Assembly (NCBI RefSeq): GCF_905220365.1
Contig: NC_061138.1
Location: 4,231,814-4,295,813, forward strand
Reading direction: 5' to 3'
Length of the DNA stretch: 64,000 bases
DNA from: Vanessa cardui
Lineage: Eukaryota; Arthropoda; Insecta; Lepidoptera; Nymphalidae
The first letter of the stretch is position 1. Each line of letters starts with the position of its first letter. Position numbers and translations under genes: made by a program. Below the pieces are notes generated by a model. It did no database searches, was not told where the DNA came from, and was given only the letters and a program-made list of their open reading frames with translations. Of the stretch, positions 1 to 10,841 are shown one piece after another.

Positions 1-591
1 CCAGTACAGGTAGCAATATGGCTAAAATTGGAACTGACAATGAACCTATACATATCAAGCATACATCGATACAATTATATCTAGGCATTTTTAGTTATAT
101 TTTGTAACAATTTATGCTTTAGACTAAGCAAAACGCATTAGCGCTTAGAGCGCTTTCCAGACATTTGAACAGGTTAACAATAATAAATATCGACGTTCAT
201 ATATCATTTTGACGAAATAATATTTAAGATAAACAGTACACAACAATTACACATATAAAAAAATAAATTAATGTATTTTTGTGTTTAAATATAACCTTTG
301 AAAATCGTTTAATAATGTTCTTGTCTTTTTTGCAGGTAATTAAACAAGTTCGAAGAGGTTATTCCAACGAGGTATTTAAGCGAAGAAAAACTTCAAATGT
401 AGGTGTATTCTTGTATCATATTTTTTATACATATAAAGCAAATGTCTTATCGCTGGAACATAATTCGTTACCAATAAAAGGAATTATGTTTCATTCGCGA
501 AACTAAAAACTGCACAAACTTTAAATCGTGTTAAAAGCTGTTTTTAGGTTCTAGCCCATAAATAAATCTTTTTTTTACATTTACTTGGTAA
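1..591. other. AT-rich sequence, no gene recognised
   Basis: No repeat family seen elsewhere in the window matches here. The notable item is the polypyrimidine-CAG/GTAATT site at 335/336, listed separately. A 75-codon frame from 279 to 506 crosses that site but has no recognisable domain. Confidence 0.5.
316..340 (+). other. candidate recursive splice site or 3' splice acceptor
   Basis: A pyrimidine-rich tract ends in TGCAG and is followed at once by GTAATT, so an acceptor and a donor abut at 335/336. Zero-length exons of this form (ratchet points) are known in long insect introns. The strand agrees with the exon at 22384. Alternatively it is the acceptor of a short exon: the frame stays open and a weak GT follows at 371. 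Inference from sequence only. Confidence 0.3.
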
Positions 592-651
592 TTTTTATGG
601 AATAGGTTGGCGGACGAGTATATAGGCCATCTGATGGTAAGCGGTCACCAT

Positions 652-1006
652 CACCAAAAATCAAAATAAACTTTATTCAAGTGGGCTTTTACAAGCACTT
701 TTAAATCGTCATTTAAAAATTAAGTGAAGCTACCACCGGTTCGGAAAGTAGATTCTACCGAGAAGAACCGGCAAGAAACTCAGTAGTTACTCTTTTTCAA
801 CATTTAAAAAAATACAGTCATGTTAGTTAATACAATTATGTAAATTGAATTTTGAATTAAAATATATCCTGCCTGGAAGTCAACAGGTATTATTCCACGG
901 TTTTTTATCATCTACAAAATCTTGTATCGAATAATACGCCTTTTTTACCAATGTATTTTTTATAAACGATTTGAATTTACGAGACGGCAAAGTTAAAAGT
1001 GTCTGT
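652..1006 (-). mobile_element. 5'-truncated LINE 3' end with reverse-transcriptase C-terminus
   Basis: On the minus strand it reads through the end of a coding region, a 3' UTR and an A/T-rich tail of the TTTTGATTT type. The UTR part recurs at 24545-24687 and 38388-38541. It is inserted in the same orientation inside the poly(A)-family copy, so it is younger. Short 5'-truncated copies are typical of target-primed reverse transcription. Confidence 0.8.
880..1005 (-). pseudogene. LINE reverse-transcriptase C-terminal remnant
   Basis: The minus-strand frame is open for about 41 codons and ends in TGA. It contains the run FKSFIKNTLVKKAYYSIQDF followed by a W. This matches the usual C-terminus of Jockey/CR1-like insect LINE polymerases (F-K-x(n)-K-A-Y-Y-S pattern). 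The catalytic domain is absent, so it cannot encode an active enzyme. Clade assignment is from the motif only. Confidence 0.7.
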
Positions 1007-1172
1007 CCATAGACAATGACGCTACATCGTCATGCGCCACCAATTTCGGGAACTAAGATGCTAGTGCCTGTAGTTACACTGGCTCACTCACCCTTCAAAC
1101 CGAAACACAACCATACTGCGTACTATTGTTTCGCGGTAGAATATCTGATAGGTGGGTGGTACCTACCTATCA

Positions 1173-1796
1173 TTATTGAAGTTATAATTTTTGGCGTGTT
1201 ATTAAAAATGATGACAGTGAATTTTTTGGTGCGCACAGAGAGTTAAGGGTGACATGCAAGTCACATAATGAAGTTGCTCGCTAAACCCCTAAGTGTCAAG
1301 TCACTCGATATATACTGATCTTATTTTAAAATGTATATAAAAAAATTAATAATAAAACATAAAAAAATACATTTACTAAAATTATTATTATTACTTAATA
1401 ATTATCCTATATTTTATAACCTCAAAAATAAACATAACTCGTGATAGAAAATTGTATTCAAAAAAAATAAACAATTCAACAAGTCGTGATGGAAAATTGT
1501 ATTCACGACAGCAACAATTTGACCATTGCGCTAACCAGTGAATACGTATTTTAAAAACATTCTGCACATGCAACATATAATTAATCTAATTCACTATTAG
1601 CATACGGGCTGTGATGTTCAAGAGATGTACAATACGCTCCGTTTCACAAGTAGGTTAAATAGCAAACAATGGTCAATTATTGTTCGTTCACTTCTGTTCC
1701 TGTTGCATTACATTATAGCAAAACCGACAACCTGTTCTAGTATATTGAAGATTTATCTTAAAATACTACATGTAGGGTAGGTACAGCCTACTCATT
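1173..1796. other. AT-rich sequence, no feature recognised
   Basis: Contains A/T-rich low-complexity runs (1325-1470) and an imperfect local duplication of a GATAGAAAATTGTATTCA-like string at about 1442 and 1489. No domain-bearing frame. Confidence 0.5.
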
Positions 1797-2038
1797 GCAA
1801 AACAACTGCCTGCAAATTTCCCACTGCTGGTCTAAGGCCGCCTTTCCCTTTGAAGTTTGGTGGATTGGCGAACTACAAATGTGGTAGAATTTCGAAGAAA
1901 TTAGACACATGCAGGTTTCCTCAAGATGTTTTCCTACACCGTTAAGCTCGAGATGAATGAATATTAAGCGGTGCTTGTCTGGGTCTGAACCCACAATCAT
2001 CGGTTAAAATGCACGCATTTTACCACTAGGCTCGGTTC
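1797..2038 (-). mobile_element. tRNA-derived SINE (SINE-1), degenerate copy
   Basis: Matches the SINE-1 family in reverse: tail side with CAGCAGTGGG-like motif at the left, the conserved core at 1910-1960, and the tRNA-like head with its B box at 1980-1992. Candidate 7-base target duplication ACTCATT at 1790-1796 and 2039-2045. The 70-codon minus frame here is not a gene. Confidence 0.8.
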
Positions 2039-2045
2039 ACTCATT

Positions 2046-2861
2046 TTACATGCTACCGCGATTCAGCAATATAAGTATATTTGTGTTCTGGCTACACAAG
2101 TGATATAATCACTAGTGTTGGCGCATTGGATATGTAAGGAATGACTTAATTTGTGTGGTGACAGCATAAGGTGGCTCATTTGTCCGTATGCATACCTATT
2201 TAATAAAAAATGAAAATTAGTTTACGAAAAATAAAAGTTCGTTTGAAAGACAACAGTTTGATACATGCTTGCGTGTAAATGAAAAAGTGGTATCTAAAGT
2301 TAAATCCAATTTAAACTATATTGATTCGTTACTGTATATAACTAAACGTAACTTAATACATTAATTCATTAATATTGCCTTGTCATTATAGGACTTAATG
2401 TGTTTACTTAATAATTAAGTTGTTGAAAAGAGAGATCTTCTAGGACACGGTGTGCTTAGTCCAGTCGTAAGCTTTTACTTTCAAGTGATAAATAATCAAG
2501 TTACACTCTCATTTCTTGGCATTAATGAAATTAACACAGGCTGACGTTTTTATGGGACAAAGGCTGTAATATATGAAATTCGTTTTAAGAGCCATTAGTG
2601 TCCTTCGTAAAATAAAATGTTGTTTTCAATATGATTAGGGAACCTCTTACAAATATTTTTATATAGTAATTAAATTTAGAACATAGGTGGCAAAAAAGTA
2701 CAAAGCTCATGTGATAGAACATAACTACCGCCCTTGGATATCAATAACGAATTATAAGGGCCTTACTTATAAGCAATCATTGATTAGATAATCGAAAGGA
2801 GTCACAGCTATATGAAAAAATATAAGCAACTGTCACACCTAAGTATCGTTGTACCTATACC
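2046..2861. other. AT-rich sequence, no feature recognised
   Basis: No repeat family, domain-bearing frame or RNA gene could be identified on either strand. Confidence 0.45.
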
Positions 2862-2965
2862 TACACTGGCTCACTCAACCTTCGAACAAGAACATACCAT
2901 TACTAAGCATTGCTACAAGGCGTTGGAATATGTGATGAGAAGGTAACCATTCCGACGAGCTCGTA
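2862..2965 (-). mobile_element. poly(A)-family fragment
   Basis: About 100 bases match the family's section that reads (reverse strand) as the CTGGCTCACTC / CTTCAAAC stretch and the following TACTAAG and GTGATGAG motifs. Both ends are missing. Confidence 0.55.
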
Positions 2966-3257
2966 TTAAGATCGACCACCAAGTACAATACAACGTTTCT
3001 ATTGAATTTAATTGTAAGTTTTAGACAATTTATAAATATTGCATTAATTGTTTTTACTGTAAATATGTGAGTATACGTATTCCAATCATAAGATGAGAAA
3101 AGCTAATAGACAACATTTGACAGCAAATTGACGCGACCTCATTGGTCGAGAGCTTGATTAATCTATGATATTCACTTATGTGAACAGACTGTTAACTTTC
3201 GGTATACCGCTGTCTACCCCTATGTATGCTTAAAAATACGCAACAGATTGTGATGCC

Positions 3258-3325
3258 ATTTTTAAGCGACTTCAAAAAAAGGAGTGTTCTCAATTCGACC
3301 CGTATATACATTTTTTACTAGAGAG
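3258..3325 (+). mobile_element. short interspersed fragment (AAGCGACTTCAAAAAA type)
   Basis: A run including AAGCGACTTCAAAAAAAGGA then TTCTCAATTCGACC resembles a repeat common in lepidopteran genomes. Its reverse complement recurs near 42970-43015 in this window. The class of the parent element is not clear from these pieces. Confidence 0.45.
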
Positions 3326-3439
3326 AGTGAGTGATTCGGGGGAAGGTTTTTGTATATAATATATGAAACATATAGAAATAACGAGATTTTTTATTTAGTA
3401 TCAGCATTGCATCCGTGTGAAGCCGGGTGAGAACACTAG
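3326..3439 (+). mobile_element. Helitron-like fragment (type B), 3' half
   Basis: Ends in GAAGCCGGGTGAGAACACTAG followed by T, equivalent to the GAAGCCGGGGCGGG...CTAG end of the copies at 49.5 and 59.6 kb. The 5' half is missing. Confidence 0.6.
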
Positions 3440-3580
3440 TTGTATTATAAATAAATACATATTATCATAAACTATCAGTAGTGCACAATATGGTTGACAT
3501 TAGCACATGAAATACTGATAAGGTTTTATTTATCTTTATTCCTACTTCCATTCGAATAGACCTACACCTGAGTAAATTAA

Positions 3581-3851
3581 TCTATACGTATAATAAAATT
3601 GGAGTGGTTGTTTGTAATATTAAAATAGCTGTTTATTGCTCAATGCATATACATGTATACACGGTGCATATACCAAAATAACATTTTTTTACAACTTTTG
3701 TCTGCCTGTTTGTTCCGGCTAATCTTTGGAACGGGTGGGCCGATTTTGATGGGAGTTTCATTGGCAAATGACTGATGTAATACGGAGTAAATTAGATTAC
3801 GATAATATTTTTTTTTTGTTAAATCCAAACGCGTACAAGGTCAAACAGCTA
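3581..3851 (+). mobile_element. non-autonomous Helitron (type A)
   Basis: Starts with TCTATACGTATAATAAAATT after an A, and matches 21176-21424 along its whole length, including the GGCTAATC and GTAATA-GGAGTAA motifs. The 3' end reads CTAT where the 21-kb copy has CTAG, so the terminal base has decayed. A 62-codon minus frame inside is incidental. Confidence 0.75.
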
Positions 3852-4875
3852 TTCGATAAATAAATAAACAGTAATTATCTGGCTCAGATGTCTAAGGCTC
3901 GGTTTTCTAACTCGTTTCAAAAGCTATCTATCACTCAATTGCATCATTCGCAATAGATAATTAAGCGAAATTATCATCGCATCGTTATGCACTATCGCGC
4001 CAGACGTCATGCGATTAATTGATTGAGTTCCATCATGCAGTTATTATATTAATTGCTTATTTCGGTACTTTTTTTCAACGGTTATGTAACTTTGTATACC
4101 TACCTTCTATGATTCCGGTACCATGCGAACTTGTTTTATTGAATACTAGTTAATGCTCGCAGCTTCGTCGGATGGTAATCCGAGGCGATAACATGTACGA
4201 GTATGCAAGATTTGATTATGATCGTTTGTATAGTTAGAAAACTGTTTTTATATGTTGTTTTCATTCGAACATACACAAAATGGGTGTATTGGTTTCGTAA
4301 TTTAACATATCAAATTTTTATCCTTATGAAGATTTGACATTGAATTCAATAGCTTCCTTTGTTTGATCAATAAAAAAATATTATAACAAGTTAAACATCA
4401 TATCATTTCCGATAATCTCTTTTGCTTCTTAAGTATAACCTCTATTAGGCTAGAAACATAAAATTATTTAAGTACTGTCTTGTACGCGGGATTGTCATGT
4501 GTCATAGCTAATAAATATTTATATAAAACGGCTATAACAATGTCTCGGGTGCAGCTCGTGAGCCTTCAACACATATACAACGCGAGAGTGTGTATACATT
4601 ATCATAAAATAACCTTTATCGAATGGGTTTCCAATCGGTGAACTATACTAAAGAAATCGAACTATATTAACGCTCTAATTAAATGTTCACTCGTACTAAG
4701 GGCACCTTTATACGCGAGTCCGTGAACCAATGAAAAAAAGTCATTAATATACGTATGTTTGTATTTATGTGTGAGTGTCTATCAATGAATACACACACAT
4801 ATATAGATACAAACACTCACATAGAAGAAATCTGTTACTTTTTTCTAAAAATAGAATATCCGAAAGAAATTAAAA
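3852..4875. other. AT-rich sequence, no gene recognised
   Basis: No domain-bearing frame. A CA/TA-rich stretch at about 4765-4825 contains imperfect inverted copies of ACACTCACA-like motifs. Otherwise nothing recognised. Confidence 0.45.
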
Positions 4876-4992
4876 AATAAGGATTGTTACAAGCACTTTT
4901 GAATCTACACTTTTCAAAATTAGAATTTAATTTACATTCTTTAAAAAACAGGTTCTACTGAGAACAACTAGCAAGAAATTGAATAACAGTAA
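4876..4992 (-). mobile_element. LINE 3' end fragment (TTTTGA-tail family), decayed
   Basis: Matches the UTR section of the 24.5-kb copy (ACAAGCACTTTTGAATC, then the CTACTGAGAA and CAAGAAA motifs) with many substitutions. Confidence 0.6.
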
Positions 4993-5262
4993 TAGCCTGT
5001 AATTTTACAACTGCTGGGCTAAGGCCCTGCCTTTGAAAAGAAGGTTTGGAGCATAATCCAATGCGTATTGTTGGATAGACATACGGTATAATTTCATTGA
5101 AATTAGACACATGCAGGTTTCCTCACGATGTTTTCCTTCGCCTCCGAGCACGAAATGAATTGTAAACAAAAATTAAGCCTATGAAAAAGTGCTTGCTTGG
5201 GTTTGAACCCGAACCATTGGTTAAGATGTATATGTTCTAACCATTGGGCCATTTCGGCTCAA
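4993..5262 (-). mobile_element. tRNA-derived SINE (SINE-1)
   Basis: Reverse-strand copy from the tail side (GCCTGTAA...CTGCTGGGCTAAGG) through the core at 5107-5150 to the tRNA-like head, with B box at about 5200-5212 and the GGGCCATTTCGGCTC head end. It adjoins the preceding LINE fragment, suggesting insertion beside or into it. Confidence 0.85.
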
Positions 5263-5738
5263 TTTCAATACACGTGATATACCAAGCATATTTAACTAAA
5301 CTTTAACATGAAATATATTGTAATTCACACAATAATAAAATACAACTCTGGAATGTGTGATTGCGGTTACATTTGTCTAACAACTTGATAAAGTAATATA
5401 ATCATTATTGTCACACGTATAGATTTCAAAATTCAATATCCAGTCTCGGAACATATGTTGCTAGGTCTTGACACAGTTTTAGATGAAAAGTATCATGTAA
5501 TAGAAAAGCTGTACAAATAAGGCAGACGTCAACGCCCTAGTAGCGACCAGTCGAAGTCGCTCACGTTAATTAAGGTTAGACTTAGAGATTGTGTTTGCAG
5601 TACAAGTTATGAGAGTCTGTAACTAAAGGCAAGAGAAATATACAATATTTTTACCGGTGATGAGATATGGGCAGTTTTGCTTTGATGGGTGCTACTGTGA
5701 GATCCAATGGTAATCAACGATATTACTATATATGTACT
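5263..5738. other. no feature recognised
   Basis: Mixed AT-rich sequence. A slightly GC-richer patch at 5520-5580 has a short inverted pair GCGAC/GTCGC but no frame or family. Confidence 0.45.
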
Positions 5739-5907
5739 TTAAATGGTAGGGCTTTGTGCAAGCCCGTCTGGGTAGGTACCACCCACTCATCAGGTATTTA
5801 ACCGCCAAACAAAAGCGTTTAGTATTTTTTGTATTCCGGTTTGAAGGGTGAATGAGCCACTGTAACTACACAAGGCACAAGGACAAAAAATCTTAGTTCC
5901 ACAGGTG
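5739..5907 (+). mobile_element. poly(A)-family copy, 3' truncated
   Basis: Begins with GGTAGGGCTTTGTGCAAGCC, the family 5' end with its GGGCTTTGTGCAAGCCC hairpin, and stops after the TCTTAGTTCC motif, lacking the second half and poly(A). Confidence 0.85.
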
Positions 5908-6153
5908 TATTCAACATTATGACATATATTTGCGTCTGAAATATGATAAGTATATTCTCTTAACATCCAAATTAAATCCCTTCAAAAAACTGAGGCGTTT
6001 ATTTTAATTACATAAGTCTAAAAAGACTTGGAAATACTTACGCAAAAAGATACGCTTTTCGTTCATCACTTGCGTCTTATAATACTTTTTATTCGTTTCC
6101 AGCGGTCACGTTAACGGTTATTTGTCGTCGAGAGCTCAAACTAGCACGGGATA

Positions 6154-6195
6154 CTGACTGCAGTCAGGTCATACACGACTAAACTATCAGTCGTG
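6154..6195. repeat. two adjacent small palindromes
   Basis: CTGACTGCAGTCAG at 6154-6167 is a perfect 14-base palindrome. CACGACT (6174-6180) pairs with AGTCGTG (6189-6195). Function unknown; may be a decayed transposon tip. Confidence 0.5.
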
Positions 6196-6469
6196 TTAAT
6201 TAATTTATACTTAGTCAGTCACTTATGTAAATTGAGATTTTTTTTTTGTTTTTTTTTTTTGTTATTCATTTTTATATTACGAGGGTTGAAGATGATCGTA
6301 ATGATTTCGGTCAATGAGTTTATTCTTAAGAGAGACTAATGTGGCATTTCATAGTGCACAAATGTGTGAGCTCTTCTATTATCCGCTGAGACAGCAAATC
6401 TATCACGATTGGAAACAGTTCATTTAGGAACAAGGGTAAACGGTCTCTTAATATTTTCTATATAGACTC

Positions 6470-6535
6470 CGAGCTGCTATTGAGAGTTGCTCGATATAGG
6501 GTCAGTGGTTCGAATCCAGGACCTCGGGATCTGCG
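6470..6535 (+). mobile_element. possible tRNA-like SINE fragment
   Basis: The string GGTTCGAATCCAGGACC resembles a pol III B box, but no A box or tRNA fold is convincing. A (TA)n run follows at 6536-6552. Confidence 0.3.
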
Positions 6536-6549
6536 GATATATATATATA

Positions 6550-6826
6550 TATTTTTTTTAATGTTAAGTGGTCGCCACCATCTATAGCCTCAAGTCATCG
6601 GCGTTGTAAGAACTTCTAATAATTCCTTACATCTTCAAAGTGCCATCAACATTGGAAACTAAGTCATTATATTCCTGGTCATTATATTCTGTAATTACAC
6701 TGGCTTACTCATCATTCAAACCAAGCTCAACAATACAAAGTATTGCTGCGTTAGAATATACTATGAGTGAGTGGTACCTACTCAGACGGGTTTTGCACAA
6801 AGCCCTTCCACCCAGTAGTTACATAG
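6550..6826 (-). mobile_element. poly(A)-family copy
   Basis: Nearly full length in reverse: AAGTGGTCGCCACCATC at the left, CTTACATC, CTGGCTTACTC in the middle and GACGGGTTTTGCACAAAGCCC near the right end. The 74-codon plus frame 6640-6864 is an artefact of this repeat. Confidence 0.8.
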
Positions 6827-7229
6827 TAAATAGTGTTAAAGTTAAAACACATATATTGCACTAGCATTATGTTTATTCGATTATTGAACCTTCATTATAC
6901 AATCAATATTATTAACTGGTTTAATGACATAAATACATGATTAACTAGCGCCAGTTTAATGAGTGCTGAGAAGATTTATAATACAATAAATCAACCATGT
7001 GTCATAATGTAATATCATATTATGATTTGTTTAATGATAATGAAACGGCCCAGTGGTTTCTACGCGTGAATTTAAATCAAAGACTTCTGGTTCAAAACTC
7101 AGTGAATCTACCATATGTATGTTTTAAATTATGTTTCTTATTTATTGAAAAATAAATAGCTGAATATGTCATATCGAGTTGACATCTGACACGTGTCCTC
7201 TGTTCCAATGCATTGGTGGAGTTGTGTGC

Positions 7230-7444
7230 AACGAACTTAAAAAAAAACTTAGGTTTCTTATGACAGATAAATATATATTTCTTCTGGATAAAGAGGAAGG
7301 GGACAACCAAAGAAACAATGGATGGCTTGTGTGGAAGACGATATGGCCGGTAAACGTCACTTATGAGATGAAGTAATATGGAAGAAGATGTGCTGCTCCG
7401 ATCTCGAATTAAATTGAGATAAAGGCAGGAGGATGGTGATGACA
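7230..7444 (+). pseudogene. RTE-like LINE C-terminal remnant
   Basis: At 7295-7360 the plus strand encodes GRGQPKKQWMACVEDDMAGK. After a frame change it gives a VTYEMK-like run and then WKKMCCSD. This order (GRPKKRW.DC...DDM, YEM, WK..CCAD) is the usual C-terminal tail of RTE-type LINE proteins in insects. A GGAGGATGGTGATGA tail follows, as in that family. Two shifts and a stop make it dead. Frames on the minus strand across 7092-7481 are shadows. Confidence 0.7.
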
Positions 7445-8709
7445 TATTATTAAATTTCACTAATATTAGTAATGTGGCCAACTCTATCCTCTAAAACATT
7501 GGTAATGGGAGTTGTAAATGTCATGCCACTTTTAATTTTTTTTCAATGTAACAAGTGCCATAGTTGTAAGCCAAACTTTTGACATTCTAAAATTAATATC
7601 AAATTTAAACTTAATACAATAACTTTTCTCAAAACTACGACGTAAATTACAATTTATAATAATCGAACTTGACATTATTTCCGTTTCTTTTCATTTATAA
7701 GAAAACCTCACAATTACACACAATATCATAAATTTCCAGACTCGTTTTCATTGTATTTCTTTAAATAATATTAAATTGCAATCATGCGGTTCTGTACACA
7801 ACGCTGTGTGACTTTCGTCTATTAAATATCTTTCTGTCAAGTAACATTAAGTAATTGTAGTTATGAAAACTTTTTACGAGTCAATTTAAATTTAGAACAG
7901 TTATTTAAAAATTCAACGTTTTGAAATATGATATTGAAGCTTCAAAACATTTTTTTTTGTTTAATTATAATGTACTGAAAAAACTAAACTATTTACTGTT
8001 GTATTTTATTGCCTTTATTTTTAACTGAATGTTATTCAATGTTATATATGAATTGATGTTAAATTTTTCTTTATACTATAAAATAAAACAAATGAGGCAA
8101 CTTCATTATCTGTGAGAAACGTCATACTATTTTAATGGTATGCGTTTATTTAGTGTGGCGATTTCAGTTTTGACAGTCTATACAATAATAATCAAAGAGA
8201 TTTTATTCTAAATTCAAATCAAATTAAAAATGACACGATGATAAGAAGGTTTTATATGATCATTGTTAAATAATTAAGTTATTTGTAGAGTGAGTTGTGA
8301 CGTAATAATAACAAAGCTTACAAAACAACGCAATTGCATTTCGATTTGCATAAATGAAATAAAATAACTCGTATCAAATATTTAACACTAAATTCTTGGT
8401 GTGTGAACGTCTCAGTCCAGTTGTGACGGTAATTAGAAACGTTGCGTCAGATTGTGTCAGATTGCGTTCGGATAACGTGACTAACATCATGCAGTAAGAA
8501 TTAAACGTATAGCACATTCGGGGAAAAAGTTAATGTATAATAATTGATTGTATAAAAAAAGTGTGGAAATCCTTCGTTCAGTCCCGTTTGTAGCGTTCGA
8601 ATTTTGAATTTAAATGGCAAAGTCAATCAATTACATTAATGAAATATATCAAGGACCATATCAATAGCTTATGTGCTATATAAATTGTAGAACATCATGA
8701 TCTCCATGA
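7445..8709. other. AT-rich sequence, no gene recognised
   Basis: No family member or domain found. One local oddity is an imperfect tandem GCGTCAGATTGT/GTCAGATTGCG at 8442-8469. Confidence 0.45.
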
Positions 8710-8921
8710 CGGTCAAATGGGCCATCTAATGGTACGCACATCACCGCCTAAAGACACTGTATTCATTAAAAAACATTAATTACATCGCCTATTCACCACC
8801 AACACCCTTATGCCTGCATTTTTACTAGCTCGCGCACTCTTCAAATCGTAATATAACGATCTAGTACTGTTTGATGGTAGAAATATCATGAATGCGTGAT
8901 AACTACCCAGACCTAACCAGC
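8710..8921 (-). mobile_element. poly(A)-family copy, decayed
   Basis: Shows in reverse the GGGCCATCTAATGG, CGCCTAAAGACA, TTACATCG, CACCAAC, CTCAAATCG and TACCCAGAC positions of the family, with many substitutions and small gaps. Confidence 0.65.
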
Positions 8922-9070
8922 AAGTGAGTAACACCACCTCTAAAATATACAAAAGAAAAATATAAGAGATACACAATATGTTGTATACATTTTGAATGAA
9001 GAGTATTTGTACTGTATTGTATATGAAAAAAGCACAATAATAGCCGAAATAATTGTTGATACATGAACTA

Positions 9071-9091
9071 CATACATACATACATACATAC
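9071..9091. repeat. (CATA)n microsatellite
   Basis: Five consecutive CATA units lie immediately before the SINE target duplication. Confidence 0.85.
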
Positions 9092-9102
9092 TACATGAAC
9101 TA

Positions 9103-9406
9103 CTGAGCTGAGATGGCCCAGTGGTTAGAACGCGTGCATCTTAACCGATGATTGCGGGTTCAAACCCAGGCAAGCACTACTATATATATGTGCATAATTT
9201 GTGTTTATAATTCATCTCGTGCTCGGCGGTGAAGGAAAACATCGTGAGGAAACCTGCATGTGTCTAATTTCATCGAAATTGTGCCACATGTGCATTCCAC
9301 CAACCCGCATTGGAACAGCGTGGTGGAATATGTTCCACACCCTCTCCTTAATGGAAGAGGAGGCCTTATCTCAGCAGTGGGAAATGTACAGGCTGTTACT
9401 TTACTA
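9103..9406 (+). mobile_element. tRNA-derived SINE (SINE-1), full length with target duplication
   Basis: Flanked by the 11-base duplication TACATGAACTA (9092-9102 and 9407-9417). The head holds an A-box-like TGGCCCAGTGGTTAGAACGC and B-box-like GGTTCAAACCC, followed by the core GGTGAAGGAAAACATCGTGA. The 3' end is GGCTGTTACTTTAC rather than (TTG)n, defining a second tail type shared with 37.9 and 62.1 kb. Mobilised by a LINE partner not visible here. Overlapping 60-70-codon frames on both strands are artefacts. Confidence 0.93.
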
Positions 9407-9611
9407 TACATGAACTATAGTCATAAATGTGTTATTGCCTAGCTCTCCTTCGGCAAGTGGCGTAACGTACGATAAGAAACTTCGTTCCAAAAACAAGTAA
9501 AGCGTTAACAATTTAATGCACGTGACGGAAATAAAAAATCATTGCTAGATATATTATGATTCATTCAAATGTTACATTTTTTGAAGCAATTTCAGCTAGA
9601 AATATAATTTA

Positions 9612-9811
9612 CTAGTTGTTTCCAGCGGTTTTGCTCGTTATTATAGGGGTTTGGTTGTCACGTGTTAGGCAAAAAAGCCTAAGCCCTTTCTTGGAGTTCA
9701 AGTTTGCTTCACACCAAATTTCATTAAATTTGGTTCAGCGGTTTAATCGTGAAAGAAAGATATACAGACAGACAGACATAGTTACTTTCACATATATAAT
9801 ATTAGTATAGA
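9612..9811 (-). mobile_element. non-autonomous Helitron (type C), both ends present
   Basis: On the minus strand it starts TCTATACTAATATTATATA and ends CTAG, with A before TC and T after CTAG, the Helitron insertion signature. The interior has the CTGTCTGTCTGTAT, GGTTCAGCGG and AAAAAAGCC motifs shared with 16.4 and 53.3 kb. No helicase or Rep coding capacity. Confidence 0.82.
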
Positions 9812-10841
9812 TTTATTGTGTATTAACTTACAGATTTATTGTACATTAACTAAATGTACATATCATACCTATATGTGATATAGGTGAATGATAAATTATC
9901 GGAACGTACAGTTGCGTTCTGTGCATAGTTTTATTGATAAAACGTTACTTTATAAATAAAACCCAATAAGATTGCATATTTTATATTCTAAATACTTTAT
10001 TCAACCCTTAATTATTTGTTTAATATAAATGAAAATACTAATATTAATACGCCGTTACATTTACCACACCTTAATTGTACATCAATAATTATAACTATTT
10101 TAATGTAAGTAAAGATTTATGAAACTAGATAAAATCATTGAAAATAAGGAGAACAATAGTTTTTTTTTGTTCCACTGTCTTAAAATGAACACCTCGATAT
10201 TTTTACGCATACCATTAATTATCTTTTGCGTATAACGGAACGCAGCGCTAGCTACTCTAAGTTATATTATGGTTGCGTTCAAAAATACCCGCTTGTTTTA
10301 AAATAAATCTTTTATTATCGATCTTTAAACCTACAATCAAATAATTTAAATTTCGAACGTTAAATTGCTAGCACTTTCGTTTATAACAGTTCGAATTATA
10401 AAAATGATTCATAAATCACTATCATCATATTCTTATCTTCATTTCTTTGTCAATTTGAGCCGTATCCGGAATCTGAATGTTTTGTAAGAGTTGAACGTGA
10501 GAAAAACTGAATGTCGTAAAGCAGTTAAGCGATACGTGATAATAATAAATTTTAACATTTATACGTACGAGTTGCACGTTGATGGTAACCATTACGTTAT
10601 TTTAAACGTAACCGTTTTTATGTACGTTTCATATCTAAGCCTATTTTGACATTCGCCACGCGTTCATAAAATTATTATGTTGCGTTCCATGTTATGAACG
10701 CGATTCTTGCGTTCCATTATTGTTCGAAATATAAATATTTAAATTTGCTTTTCATATGCACTTGATTAAAAAAATAACACATTTACATAAAGCTTCCAAT
10801 TATGAATTCGAACTGTATCAAGAATTAAGGAAGGATAATGT
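9812..10841. other. AT-rich sequence, no gene recognised
   Basis: No family member, domain or RNA gene could be identified. Confidence 0.45.

Larger units (their letters stand above)
592..1172 (-). mobile_element. poly(A)-tailed SINE-like element, split by a LINE 3' end
   Basis: The two halves (592-651 and 1007-1172) match the family whose best copies are at 11.6, 33.1, 35.0 and 53.5 kb. Read on the minus strand it runs toward a poly(A) end at the left. The halves are contiguous in the family consensus, so the 355 bases between them are a later insertion. An ORF at 1016-1246 is a chance frame in this element. Confidence 0.8.

Noticed and set aside
7092..7481. 129-codon minus ORF and overlapping plus/minus frames
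   Set aside because: Shadows of the RTE-like LINE remnant that reads on the plus strand.
9103..9190. tRNA-like sequence with A and B boxes
   Set aside because: It is the head of a SINE repeated throughout the window; the cloverleaf is incomplete and the core is attached.
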